From: Terriglobia bacterium
Lineage (GTDB): Bacteria > Acidobacteriota > Terriglobia > Acidiferrales > UBA7541
Reading direction: 5' to 3'
Assembly (NCBI GenBank): GCA_020072805.1
Contig: JAIQGC010000004.1
Location: 33,982-97,981 of the forward strand
Length of the DNA stretch: 64,000 nucleotides
Shown here: piece by piece, positions 34,790 through 43,731 of the stretch
How positions within the stretch are numbered: position 1 is the stretch's first letter
Layout: the number at the start of each line of letters is the position of its first letter
Notes under the pieces: model-generated
Told to the model about the DNA's origin: nothing
Databases searched by the model: none
Seen by the model: only the letters and a program-made list of their open reading frames with translations
Made by a program: the position numbers and the translations under genes

Positions 34790-36943
34790 ATGTCTGAAAA
34801 ATCACATTTGCCCAAGCCTCATGTGGTGACCGTGGAAGTCGGCGGACGCACGCTGACGCTGGAAACGGGCAAGATTGCCCGGCAGGCCAATGGCGCCATC
34901 ACCGCGCGCTACGGCGATACGGTCGTGCTGACCACCGCCTGCATGGCCTCGACCATGAACGACCGCGACTTTTTGCCCCTGACGGTGGACTACCGCGAAT
35001 ATACGTATTCGGCGGGAAAAATTCCCGGCGGCTTCTTCAAGCGCGAAGGGCGCCCCTCCGAAAAGGAAATTCTGACCTCCCGGCAGATTGACCGCCCCAT
35101 GCGCCCCCTGTTTCCCGAAGGCTGGAGGAACGAGACTCAGATCGTGGCCATGGTGCTTTCCGCGGACAGCGAGAACGATCCCGACGTGATCGCCATGACC
35201 GGCGCATCCGCCGCGGCGTTCTGCTCGGACCTGCCCTTCACCACGCCCATCGCGGCGGTGCGCGTGGGCATGCTGGAAGGCAAACTGGTGGCCAACCCCA
35301 CGGTGGCCGAACAGAAGGTCAGCACCCTGAACATCACCATTGCGGGCAGCGAAGAAGCCATCGTCATGGTGGAATCGGGCGCCCTCGAAGTTTCCGAAGA
35401 TCAGGTGGTCGAAGCGCTGGAATTCGGCCATGCCCAGATCAAGCGCATCATCGCGGCCATCCGCGAACTGCACGCCAAAGTCGCCCCGGTGAAAGTGACC
35501 GTCCCCCCGGTGCCGTTTGACGAGGCCCTGTACAAGGCGTTCGAAGCGAAGTACGGTGCACGGCTGCAGGACGCTCTGAACACCGAAAAGCACCCCAAGA
35601 AGGAAAGCTACCACTTGGTGGATACGCTGAAGGACGAAATCAAGGCGGCCTATCCCAAGGAAGAAGCGGAAAAGCTGAAGCTGGCCATGCGCGCCTTCGA
35701 GCGCCTGCGCGAAAGCATCTTCCGCAGCGACATGCTCGATAAGAAGCGGCGTCCCGACGGTCGGCGCTTCGATCAGGTCCGCCCCATCACCTGCGAAACG
35801 GGGCTACTCCCCCGCGTGCACGGTTCGGCGCTCTTTACCCGTGGCGAAACCCAGGCTCTGGCCACTCTGACCCTGGGCACCAAGGAAGACATGCAGCGCC
35901 AGGACCTGCTCTTCGAGCAGGACACCTTCAAGCGCTTCATGCTCCATTACAACTTCCCGCCGTTCAGCGTCGGCGAGGTAAAATTCCTGCGCGGACCGGG
36001 ACGGCGTGAAATCGGCCACGGAGCGCTGGCGGAACGCGCGCTGGCGAATCTCCTGCCCGCGGAAGCCGAATTCCCCTACGCCATGCGCCTGGTTTCGGAC
36101 ATTCTCGAATCCAACGGCTCGTCTTCGATGGCCACGGTCTGCGGCGGGTCGCTCGCGCTGATGGATGCGGGTGTGCCGCTCAAATCGCCGTGCGCGGGCA
36201 TTGCCATGGGCCTGGTGGTCGAGAGCCCCAGCAAGTACGCCATTCTGACCGATATCGCCGGAGCGGAAGACCACTACGGCGACATGGACTTCAAGGTGGC
36301 GGGAACCCGTGCGGGTATCACCGCGCTGCAGATGGATATCAAGGTGGGCGGGATCAGCATCGGCATGATGCGGGAAGCGCTGGCGCAAGCCAAGACCGCG
36401 CGTCTCCATATCCTGGACATCATGGACCAGACCCTCAGCACGCATAAGCCGGAGATGTCTTCCTTTGCGCCGCGCCTGATCATGCTCTCCATTCCCACGG
36501 ACAAGATCCGCGACCTGATCGGTCCCGGCGGCAAGAAGATCAAGTCCATCATCGAAGCCACCGGCGTCAAAATCGACGTCATGGACGACGGCAAGGTGCA
36601 CATCTTCGCCACCAGCGGCACCGCCGGCGACCAGGCCTTGCAGATGGTTCGCGACGTCACCGCCTCGGCGGAAATCGGCAAGACCTACCTGGGCAAGGTC
36701 GTGCGCATCGCCGATTTCGGCGCTTTCGTCGAACTTTTTCCGGGCACCGACGGCCTGCTGCACATCAGCGAAATCTCCGAACATCGCATCCGCGAGGTTC
36801 GCGATGAGCTGAAGCTCGGCGATCAGGTTCTGGTGAAAGTCCTGGCCATCGAGGGCAACAAGGTCCGCCTTTCCCGCAAGGCTCTCATCAAGGAAGCCCG
36901 CGAGAAGCAGCAGAAGGAAACCGGAACTGTCACCGCTGACTGA
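34790..36943 (+). CDS. pnp: Polynucleotide phosphorylase
   Basis: Protein of 717 residues: two RNase PH domains (about 5-230 and 310-550) separated by a helical linker, then a KH domain (IRDLIGPGGKKIKSIIEATGVKID) and an S1 domain (YLGKVVRIADFGAFVELFPGTDGLLHISEI). It degrades RNA phosphorolytically from the 3' end and takes part in the degradosome. A ribosome-binding site AAGGAAG precedes the ATG. The 217-base gap after rpsO has several short inverted repeats (for example CCCCGAACGGGG just before the start), where RNase III autocontrol occurs in other bacteria; this is not demonstrated here. Confidence 0.98.
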   Translation: MSEKSHLPKPHVVTVEVGGRTLTLETGKIARQANGAITARYGDTVVLTTACMASTMNDRDFLPLTVDYREYTYSAGKIPGGFFKREGRPSEKEILTSRQIDRPMRPLFPEGWRNETQIVAMVLSADSENDPDVIAMTGASAAAFCSDLPFTTPIAAVRVGMLEGKLVANPTVAEQKVSTLNITIAGSEEAIVMVESGALEVSEDQVVEALEFGHAQIKRIIAAIRELHAKVAPVKVTVPPVPFDEALYKAFEAKYGARLQDALNTEKHPKKESYHLVDTLKDEIKAAYPKEEAEKLKLAMRAFERLRESIFRSDMLDKKRRPDGRRFDQVRPITCETGLLPRVHGSALFTRGETQALATLTLGTKEDMQRQDLLFEQDTFKRFMLHYNFPPFSVGEVKFLRGPGRREIGHGALAERALANLLPAEAEFPYAMRLVSDILESNGSSSMATVCGGSLALMDAGVPLKSPCAGIAMGLVVESPSKYAILTDIAGAEDHYGDMDFKVAGTRAGITALQMDIKVGGISIGMMREALAQAKTARLHILDIMDQTLSTHKPEMSSFAPRLIMLSIPTDKIRDLIGPGGKKIKSIIEATGVKIDVMDDGKVHIFATSGTAGDQALQMVRDVTASAEIGKTYLGKVVRIADFGAFVELFPGTDGLLHISEISEHRIREVRDELKLGDQVLVKVLAIEGNKVRLSRKALIKEAREKQQKETGTVTAD

Positions 36944-36967
36944 ACCACGCATCTCGAACTGAAAAAA

Positions 36968-36999
36968 GGCCCGGCTGAAATTTAGCCGGGCCTTTTTTT
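36968..36999 (+). terminator. Rho-independent terminator of rpsO-pnp
   Basis: A perfect 9-bp stem (GGCCCGGCT, 36968-36976, with AGCCGGGCC, 36984-36992), a 7-base loop and seven T lie 25 bases after the pnp stop. A run of six A precedes the stem, so it could also act on the other strand. Confidence 0.93.
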
Positions 37000-37287
37000 G
37001 CCACTTTGTTCCGCGCAACCCGCACCAGATTTGCCCCAGGATGGATTAAGGCGGAACGGAAGGAATGGCGCAAGCTGCGGGGGATGACGTCTTGTGAAGA
37101 TTAGAGTTGCAGTACAGGTGCGGTACTAGTACCATAAGCTAATGATTTTGAACTCTTTGGGGGAGTTTCTATTCCTAAGAACGCGGGCATGATTAGGCTG
37201 GGTCAGGTAGAACCCCAGGGGCGAAGAATTTTAGGAATGCGCAGTCCGGTTCCCTCCACCGGACAGAAAGCGTAACGAGGAGAGCAC
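37000..37287 (+). promoter_or_regulatory. Structured leader upstream of the YaiO-like gene
   Basis: These 288 bases hold several nested inverted repeats. There is a perfect 12-base palindrome GGTACTAGTACC (37122-37133). An 8-bp helix ATTCCTAA (37171-37178) with TTAGGAAT (37231-37238) encloses an inner helix CTGGGT with ACCCCAG (about 37198-37218, one bulge). A hairpin GTCCGG (37244-37249) with CCGGAC (37259-37264) lies 12 bases before the GAGGAGAG ribosome-binding site (37277-37284). The arrangement suggests a regulated 5' leader, but no known riboswitch consensus was matched. Confidence 0.45.
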
Positions 37288-38565
37288 GTGAATCCGTTGA
37301 AGAGGACTGATGCAAAACGGGTACGGGGGATCAGTTTGCGCGCATGCACGCTCCTGGCGCTCTGCGTGATGGCCGCAGCGTCGCTGCGCGGGCAGCAGGC
37401 GGCGGATTGGCAGGAGCAGGTGAAGGGCCTGGTGGCGCAGCAGCATTTGGACGAAGCGCTGCGGATTACGGAGAAGCGACTGGAAACCGCGCCGCAAGAC
37501 GTGGAAGCGCGGGGATGGCGGGCGCGTCTGCTGACGTGGGCAAATCGCCTTCCGGAAGCGGAGGCGGACTACCGTCTGGCGCTGGCCGGTGCGCCGAAAG
37601 ACACGGACCTGATGAGCGGGCTGGCGGTAGTGCTGACGCGAGAGCAGCGCTTTGACGATGCGCTCAAGGTGCTGACCGAAGCGAAGGCCTTGGACCCCCG
37701 GCGAAGCGACATTCGGGTGCAACGGGGGCGGGCGCTGCGGGCCTTGGGGCGCTACCCGGAGGCGCGCAAGGAGTTTGCGGAGGCGGCGCGGCTGGACCCC
37801 AAGGATGAGGAGGCCCGCGCCGGCTTGAAATCGATTCCCGTGGAGCCGCGGCATCTGCTACGAGCGGGCAACGACACGGATTTTTTCAACTACACGGATA
37901 CGGCACAGACGCAGACCGTCAGCTTGGATTCGCGCTGGACGCAAAGGTGGTCCACGAGCTTCGCCGGCGGCGCTTGGCAGCGTTTTGGAGTGAATGCGGG
38001 GAAGTTTACGGCGGGCGCAACTTTCCATTTCAATCCGCGCACTTCGCTGACCGCCGGAGCCGCGGCGGCCAACGATCAGGCCGTCATCCCGCACAGCGAG
38101 GTTTTCTTCGAACTGGACCGCGGCATTCATCTGAGCGACCATGCCGCACTGCGCGGGATTGATGCCGCCTACCGCCAGCACTGGTTCTGGTATCAGGGCG
38201 CGCACGTGCTGACCATCATGCCCTCGCTGCTCTTCTACCTGCCGTGCGACTGGACGTTTCAACTGAGCGGAATCGCGGCGCGCAGCGGCTTTGCGGGCAT
38301 CGCGCCGGAATGGCGCCCTTCGGGAGTAGGCAAGCTGGGCATCCCCCTGGCTGAAAAAGTGACGGGCAACCTGTTTTTCGCGGTGGGCGCGGAGAATTTC
38401 GCCCAAGTGGACCAGCTGGGAAGCTTTTCCGCGCGGACCTATGGCGGCGGCCTGAAAGTTCAATTTACGCCGCGGCAGGACGTGAGCGGGGTGGTCTCCT
38501 ATCAGAGCCGCACGCAGAGCCGCACACAAACGAGTTTTGGACTGAGTTATGGGCTGCGTTTCTAA
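37288..38565 (+). CDS. YaiO-like outer-membrane barrel with TPR repeats
   Basis: Protein of 425 residues. After a signal peptide (about 18-35), tetratricopeptide repeats fill about residues 40-190 (for example AEADYRLALAGAPKDTDLMSGLAVVL). The remaining 230 residues alternate polar and aromatic residues, as in beta-barrels, and end in SYGLRF with a terminal Phe. This TPR-plus-barrel plan is that of the YaiO family. GTG start with a strong GAGGAGAG upstream. In E. coli, yaiO neighbours a family-2 glycosyltransferase, as here two genes downstream. The likely role is export or modification of a polysaccharide through the outer membrane. Confidence 0.82.
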   Translation: MNPLKRTDAKRVRGISLRACTLLALCVMAAASLRGQQAADWQEQVKGLVAQQHLDEALRITEKRLETAPQDVEARGWRARLLTWANRLPEAEADYRLALAGAPKDTDLMSGLAVVLTREQRFDDALKVLTEAKALDPRRSDIRVQRGRALRALGRYPEARKEFAEAARLDPKDEEARAGLKSIPVEPRHLLRAGNDTDFFNYTDTAQTQTVSLDSRWTQRWSTSFAGGAWQRFGVNAGKFTAGATFHFNPRTSLTAGAAAANDQAVIPHSEVFFELDRGIHLSDHAALRGIDAAYRQHWFWYQGAHVLTIMPSLLFYLPCDWTFQLSGIAARSGFAGIAPEWRPSGVGKLGIPLAEKVTGNLFFAVGAENFAQVDQLGSFSARTYGGGLKVQFTPRQDVSGVVSYQSRTQSRTQTSFGLSYGLRF

Positions 38566-39805
38566 CCTGCCGCTGATGGCCGTGTTGATTTCGCCGGGCA
38601 CGCCGGGGCGTTTTGTGCTCCAGGCGATTGCAGTTACGTTCGTGGGCATCGCGCTGCTTCTGCTCTTCATTCTGGGGAGGCGCGGGCTGCGCCGGCGCTA
38701 TTTTCACCGCAGGGATCTGCGGGTTTTCGCGCTGCGCAAGGATTGGGAAGGAATTCTGAGCGGGTCGGTGCCGCCGGAAAGCTGGCGCCGGCATTCGCTG
38801 GACAGCGAGATCGTCGAGGAGATGCTTTTCGAGGGGATGGAAGCGGCGCATGCCGCCGGACAGTGGGAAGAAGCTGTCCGGCTGTTGAATGTCCTGCGCA
38901 CCAGCGGATTGCTCTCCACGCGGATGCATGAAGCCAGCGAATACGGCGGATGGAGAAAGCGCCGGGCGCTGGTGGCGCTGGGACGGACGCGTGCGCCGGA
39001 AGTGGTTCCGGTGCTGGCCGGCGCGCTCGAGGACGAGGACCCGGAAACGCGCGTCGCCGCCGTGCGCGGCCTGGGTGGCACGGGATTGGCCGCGGCGGCA
39101 ACCGAGATGATGGACCGCGTGGTGGGGCGCGGATTGAGCACGCCGGGGCTGACGCTGCAGAATTCGCTGCTGCACTGCTGCCAGGGGCGTCCGGAAATAT
39201 TGCAGCCGTACCTGCGGCAGGCGCAGGGGGGCGCGCGGGAAATGCTCTCGCGCGTGCTGGGTGAACTGGCCACCCCGGACATGGAAGAGGATATCTTGTT
39301 GCTGGCGGCGGACCCGCTGCCGGAAGTGCGGGCTTCGGCGGCGCGCGCGCTGGGTGTGGCGCGGCCGGTGGCGGCGCTCGAGCTTCTGGGCGAACTGGTG
39401 AAGGACAAGGAGTGGTTCGTGCGCCTGCGGGCGGTGGTGGCCCTGGGCTCCATCGAGGATGCCCGGGTCATTCCCATTCTGATCGAGTCGCTCTGCGACG
39501 AGAACCGTTATGTGCGGCTGCGCGCCGCGGGTGCGCTGGCCCATATGGGGCCGCGGCTCGAGCAGATCGTCGAAAAAGTGATCGAGACGCGCGACCGCTT
39601 CGCCCTGCATGCGATTATTTCGGAAATCGAGCGCGCCGGCGGCATCGCCCACCTCTTTGGCGCCATTTCCGATCCCAACCGCCGGGAAGAGGCCACCGCC
39701 ACACTGATGCAAGCGCTGAAAGCGGGGCAGGAGCAGATGCGCACCGCGGCGCGGGGTGAGTTACGGCCGGTGACAGCGCTGAAACCGGGAAAGGCCGGCT
39801 CCTGA
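38549..39805 (+). CDS. Membrane-anchored HEAT-repeat protein
   Basis: Protein of 418 residues. One membrane segment (about 22-43) is followed by a basic loop and about seven HEAT/PBS-lyase-like helical repeats (about 135-390), recognisable as (E/D)xxVRxxAAxALG units such as DPLPEVRASAARALG and DENRYVRLRAAGALAHMG. HEAT repeats act as protein-binding scaffolds. The start overlaps the YaiO-like gene by 17 bases; an ATG at 38576 would avoid this. Its stop overlaps the GT2 start. Placed between an outer-membrane barrel and an inner-membrane synthase, it could couple the two or regulate the synthase. Confidence 0.82.
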   Translation: MGCVSNLPLMAVLISPGTPGRFVLQAIAVTFVGIALLLLFILGRRGLRRRYFHRRDLRVFALRKDWEGILSGSVPPESWRRHSLDSEIVEEMLFEGMEAAHAAGQWEEAVRLLNVLRTSGLLSTRMHEASEYGGWRKRRALVALGRTRAPEVVPVLAGALEDEDPETRVAAVRGLGGTGLAAAATEMMDRVVGRGLSTPGLTLQNSLLHCCQGRPEILQPYLRQAQGGAREMLSRVLGELATPDMEEDILLLAADPLPEVRASAARALGVARPVAALELLGELVKDKEWFVRLRAVVALGSIEDARVIPILIESLCDENRYVRLRAAGALAHMGPRLEQIVEKVIETRDRFALHAIISEIERAGGIAHLFGAISDPNRREEATATLMQALKAGQEQMRTAARGELRPVTALKPGKAGS

Positions 39806-41223
39806 TGCTGCACCGGTTCATCTCCATCTCCAACATCACCCTATTCGTCTATTACCTCGCCTCCAATCTGATCTATCTGGCGCTGCTGATTATCGCCCTG
39901 TTCGCCAGCCTGCGCCACCGCCGGCGCCTGGCCAGCATCCGCCTCGAGCGTATGCGCACCTCGCCCCTGGCTCCGCCCATCACCGTGCTGGCCCCGGCGC
40001 ACAACGAGGAAAAATCGATCATTGAATCGGCGCGCGGGCTGCTCGCGCTCGATTATCCCGAACTCGAACTGATCATCATCAACGACGGTTCCGCCGACCG
40101 AACCCTGGAAGTCCTCCGCGAGCATTTCCAATTGCGTCCCGCCGACGTGCTCTACCTCCCCGAGCTGCACTCGGCCCCGGTGCGCGGCGTCTATATGAGC
40201 CAGAACGAGCCGCGCCTGCTGGTGGTGGACAAGGAGCCCGGGGGGAACAAGGCGGACGCGGTGAATGCCGGGCTGAACGCCGCCACCAAGCCTTATGTGT
40301 GCGTGGTGGACGCCGACTCCATCCTCGAACGCGATTCGCTCCTGCGCATCATGGTGCCCATCCTGGCCGATCCGCGGCGCGTCGTCGCCGCCGGGGGCAT
40401 TGTGCGCGTGCTCAACGGCTCGCGCGTGCGCGACGGCCAGCTGACCGAAGTGCGCCTGCCCAAGGGCTGGCTGGAAGTGCTCCAGGTGATCGAATACCTG
40501 CGCGCCTTCCTGATCGGGCGGGAGGCCTGGGCGGCGGGCAACATGCTCAACATTATTTCGGGAGCGTTCGGGATTTTCCGGCGCGACCTGGTGCGCGCCG
40601 TGGGCGGCTACCGCACCAATGCCATCGGCGAGGATTTCGATCTGGTGACGCGGATGCACCGCTACCTGCTCGAACAGAAGATGGATTACCGCATCAGCTT
40701 CGTGCCCGACCCGGTGTGCTGGACCGAGGTGCCTTCCGACCTGCGCTCGCTCGCGCGCCAGCGGGCCCGCTGGCACAAGGGCCTGCTCGACGTGCTCTGG
40801 CCCAACCGCGACATGCTTTTCCGGCGCACCTACGGCCGGCTGGGCTCCATCGGCCTGCCCTACATGTGGATCTTCGAGCTGCTGGCGCCGGTGGTCGAAC
40901 TGGTGGGCTACACCACGATCATTCTCGCGGCGGTCCTGGGAGTGCTCAGCAGGGAATTTTTCATTCAGTTTCTGATCTACGGCTACGCCTTCGGTACCAT
41001 GATCTCCATCGGTGCGGTGATGCAGGAAGAGATCACCTACAAACGCTATAACGACTGGCGGGACGTGATCCGCCTGGTGCTCTACTGCTTCTTCGAACAT
41101 TTCCCTTATCGGCAGATGTATCTGGTCTGGCGGCTGCAGGGCTTCTGGCAGTACTTCCGCAAGGACTTTGTGTGGCGGCCGATGAAGCGCATCGGCTTCC
41201 ATGGCGCCGATACCGGCAAATAG
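39805..41223 (+). CDS. Processive GT2 polysaccharide synthase
   Basis: Inner-membrane glycosyltransferase of 472 residues. Membrane segments lie at about 12-35 and, as three or more, after residue 350. The GT-A catalytic core includes APAHNEE, INDGSADRT, DADS (169-172), GED (275-277) and the QRARW motif (319-323). The D,D,D,QxxRW pattern marks processive synthases of the BcsA/NodC/PgaC type, which polymerise and move a polysaccharide across the membrane. No PilZ domain is fused, though a separate PilZ gene lies 12 kb away. The polymer is unknown. Confidence 0.9.
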   Translation: MLHRFISISNITLFVYYLASNLIYLALLIIALFASLRHRRRLASIRLERMRTSPLAPPITVLAPAHNEEKSIIESARGLLALDYPELELIIINDGSADRTLEVLREHFQLRPADVLYLPELHSAPVRGVYMSQNEPRLLVVDKEPGGNKADAVNAGLNAATKPYVCVVDADSILERDSLLRIMVPILADPRRVVAAGGIVRVLNGSRVRDGQLTEVRLPKGWLEVLQVIEYLRAFLIGREAWAAGNMLNIISGAFGIFRRDLVRAVGGYRTNAIGEDFDLVTRMHRYLLEQKMDYRISFVPDPVCWTEVPSDLRSLARQRARWHKGLLDVLWPNRDMLFRRTYGRLGSIGLPYMWIFELLAPVVELVGYTTIILAAVLGVLSREFFIQFLIYGYAFGTMISIGAVMQEEITYKRYNDWRDVIRLVLYCFFEHFPYRQMYLVWRLQGFWQYFRKDFVWRPMKRIGFHGADTGK

Positions 41224-41293
41224 CCATCCTTCATCGGGAACTTCCCTAATCAAACATTTCAGGGCAAGAAATAAAGTGGTCATTCCGACCGGA

Positions 41294-41364
41294 GGGACGG
41301 CGCATTTCGCCGTCCCGGAGCGGAGGAACCGCTGCCCCATCGCTCATGGTTCTTATGAGCGATG
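41294..41364. repeat. Two adjacent hairpins between convergent genes
   Basis: The first is a perfect 9-bp stem, GGGACGGCG (41294-41302) with CGCCGTCCC (41308-41316), with a five-base loop. The second is a perfect 10-bp stem, CATCGCTCAT (41338-41347) with ATGAGCGATG (41355-41364), with a seven-base loop. Neither is followed by a T run. They lie between the GT2 synthase and murA, which converge, so they may stabilise 3' ends or be dispersed repeats. Confidence 0.7.
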
Positions 41365-41405
41365 AATCTCTCTTCGAAGTAGGATTTCGCGCGGGCGATC
41401 CCGGT

Positions 41406-42689
41406 TCAGGACGTCGGCGCGTGGACGCGCCGGATATCGGCGCCGAGGTCGGAAAGTTTTTCGACGATGTGCTCGTAGCCGCGGTCAATGTGGTAGACGC
41501 GATCAATCAGCGTTTCGCCCTGGGCCACCAGCCCGGCCAGAACCAGTGACGCGCTGGCCCGCAGGTCGGAGGCGATGATGGTCGTGCCGGTGAGCGCGGC
41601 GGGCCCGCGGACGACGGCTCGGCGGCCGTCGATGGAGATGTTGGCGCCCATGCGCATCATCTCGCTGGCGTGCAGGAAGCGGTTTTCGAAAATTGTCTCG
41701 GTGATCACCGAAGCGCCCTCGGCTTGCGTGGCCAGGGCCATGTATTGCGCCTGCATGTCCGTGGCGAAGCCGGGATACTCCTCGGTGGTCATGTCCGCGG
41801 CCACCAGTTTCTCCGCGGGGCGCACGCGCATCTGCCCCGGCGTGTCCGTGTCAATGCGCACGCCCGTCTGGCGCAGTTTTTCGATGACCGCGCCGAGATG
41901 CTCGGCATCGCAATGGGTCAGCAGGAGATCTCCGCCGGTGATGGCCCCGGCCACCAGAAACGTGCCGGCCTCGATGCGGTCGGGAATGACGGAATGCTCG
42001 GCGCCGCGCAGCTTTTCCGCGCCGCGAATGCGCAGCGTGGAAGTGCCGTCGCCTTCGATGTGCGCCCCCATCTTGCGCAACAGTTCCACCAAATCGGTGA
42101 CCTCCGGCTCGCGCGCGGAGTTTTCCAGAATGGTTTCGCCCTCGGCCAGCGCCGCGGCCATCAGGATATTCTCCGTGCCGGTCACGGTAATTTTCTCGAA
42201 GACGATGTGCGCGCCTTTCAGCCGGCCGTTCTTGGGCACAGCCGCTTCCACGTAGCCGTGGCTGGTGGTGATCACCGCGCCCATTTTCTCCAGCGCCTTC
42301 AGGTGCAGGTCTACCGGGCGGGCGCCGATGGCGCAGCCGCCGGGAAGGGAAACACGGGCCTTGCCCAGGCGGGCGACGAGCGGCCCCAGCGTCAGGATGG
42401 AGGCGCGCATGGTGCGCACCAGTTCGTAAGGAGCTTCCGCGTCGCTCACCGTCTGCGCTTCGATGGTGTAGTCGGTGCCGGGAAATTCGTTGGTGACGAC
42501 GTGCGCGGACATGTGCGCGAGCAGCTTGCCCATGGTGATGATGTCGCGCACGCGGGGAAGATTGTGCAGCTTCACGGGTTCGGTGGTCAGCAGCGCCGCG
42601 GCCATCACCGGCAGCGCGGAGTTTTTGGCCCCGCTGATCCTTACCGTGCCGTGCAGCGGCTTGCCGCCGCGTATCAGAAAGTTGTCCAT
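41406..42689 (-). CDS. murA: MurA, UDP-GlcNAc 1-carboxyvinyltransferase
   Basis: Cytoplasmic enzyme of 427 residues catalysing the first committed step of peptidoglycan synthesis, transfer of enolpyruvate to UDP-GlcNAc. The inverted alpha/beta barrel motifs are clear: the N-terminal GAKNSALP with Lys22-Asn23, and the loop LPGGCAIGARPVDLH with Cys119, the residue alkylated by fosfomycin. It ends a minus-strand set read as NagZ fusion, murQ, murA. Finding MurA behind recycling genes rather than near the dcw cluster suggests that recycled GlcNAc is channelled straight back to synthesis. Another murA copy elsewhere cannot be excluded. Confidence 0.97.
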   Translation of the reverse strand: MDNFLIRGGKPLHGTVRISGAKNSALPVMAAALLTTEPVKLHNLPRVRDIITMGKLLAHMSAHVVTNEFPGTDYTIEAQTVSDAEAPYELVRTMRASILTLGPLVARLGKARVSLPGGCAIGARPVDLHLKALEKMGAVITTSHGYVEAAVPKNGRLKGAHIVFEKITVTGTENILMAAALAEGETILENSAREPEVTDLVELLRKMGAHIEGDGTSTLRIRGAEKLRGAEHSVIPDRIEAGTFLVAGAITGGDLLLTHCDAEHLGAVIEKLRQTGVRIDTDTPGQMRVRPAEKLVAADMTTEEYPGFATDMQAQYMALATQAEGASVITETIFENRFLHASEMMRMGANISIDGRRAVVRGPAALTGTTIIASDLRASASLVLAGLVAQGETLIDRVYHIDRGYEHIVEKLSDLGADIRRVHAPTS

Positions 42690-42707
42690 GCGTTGCCCTT
42701 CGCTCCC

Positions 42708-43610
42708 TTATTCGCCCAGTGCCCGCCGCAGATTGCCGCCGGCGCGGCGCAGGCGCCCCCGCGCTTCCGCCGGCGTCCCGCCGCGCTTGAGCAGCACCAG
42801 CGCCGCGCGCAGTTCGTTCCCGCACAGCCGCAAGGCCTTCTCCGCAGCGGGCGTTTTACAGCTGCCAGCCTCGGCCAGGATGCGCACGCCGCGCGCGCGC
42901 AGCTTGCGGTTGGTCAGCGCCACATCAATCATCCAATTATCGTACACATGGCCCAGCCGCACCAATGCGGCGGTGGAAAGCATATTCAGCACCAGCTTCT
43001 GCGCCGTCCCGGCCTTCAGCCGCGTGGACCCGGCAATCACCTCCGGCCCGGTTTCCGGCACGATGCAGATGCGCGCGGCGCGGGCCAGCGGGGAATTGCG
43101 GTTGGCGGTGACGGCCACGGTCGCCGCCCCGCGCTTTTTGGCGTAGGCGATGGCCCCCAGGACGAAAGGAGTGCCGCCGCTGGCGGCGATCCCCACCACA
43201 ACGTCGCGCGCGCCGAGTTTTCTGCGCTTCAGTTCGCGCGCCCCTGCGGCGGCGTCATCTTCAGCCCCTTCCACGGCGCCGGTGATGGCGCGTTTTCCGC
43301 CGGCGATCAGCGCCTGCACGAGTTTGGGAGAAATGCCGAAGGTGGGCGGACATTCCGCTGCATCCAGCACGGCCAGCCGTCCGCTGGTGCCCGCGCCCGC
43401 GTAGAAAAGCCTTCCGCCGCCGCGCAGCGATTTCACGATGGCGTCCACGGCGCGGGCGATGGCGGGAATCTCCCGGCCCACGGCGCGTGCTACCTTTGCG
43501 TCCTCGCGGTTCATCACCCGCAGAATGGCCGCGGCGGACATGCGGTCGAGCCCGCGCGAAGCGGGATTGCGGCCTTCGGTGCGCCGCTTTTCTCTCATGG
43601 CTGGAGGCAT
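42708..43610 (-). CDS. murQ: MurQ, N-acetylmuramic acid 6-phosphate etherase
   Basis: Protein of 300 residues cleaving the lactyl ether of MurNAc-6-phosphate to give GlcNAc-6-phosphate and lactate. The SIS-fold signature is intact: TEGRNPAS at the N-terminus, GAGTSGRLAVLDAAECPPTFG with the catalytic Glu86, AASGGTPFVLGAI, and AGSTRLKAGTAQKLVLNMLS. It lies 18 bases upstream of murA and 121 bases downstream of the NagZ fusion, all on the same strand. Two in-frame ATGs, at 43610 and 43598, could both serve as start. Confidence 0.96.
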   Translation of the reverse strand: MPPAMREKRRTEGRNPASRGLDRMSAAAILRVMNREDAKVARAVGREIPAIARAVDAIVKSLRGGGRLFYAGAGTSGRLAVLDAAECPPTFGISPKLVQALIAGGKRAITGAVEGAEDDAAAGARELKRRKLGARDVVVGIAASGGTPFVLGAIAYAKKRGAATVAVTANRNSPLARAARICIVPETGPEVIAGSTRLKAGTAQKLVLNMLSTAALVRLGHVYDNWMIDVALTNRKLRARGVRILAEAGSCKTPAAEKALRLCGNELRAALVLLKRGGTPAEARGRLRRAGGNLRRALGE

Positions 43611-43731
43611 CGCCGCATTATACCCACGGAAAGAGCGGACGCGCGGGCGCGGCGTCGGGATGGCGTGCGGAAATGGTCACCTTTACCTATTTGTTGAGGC
43701 GGGTTGCCGGGCGTAGCCGCGCAGCACGCGC

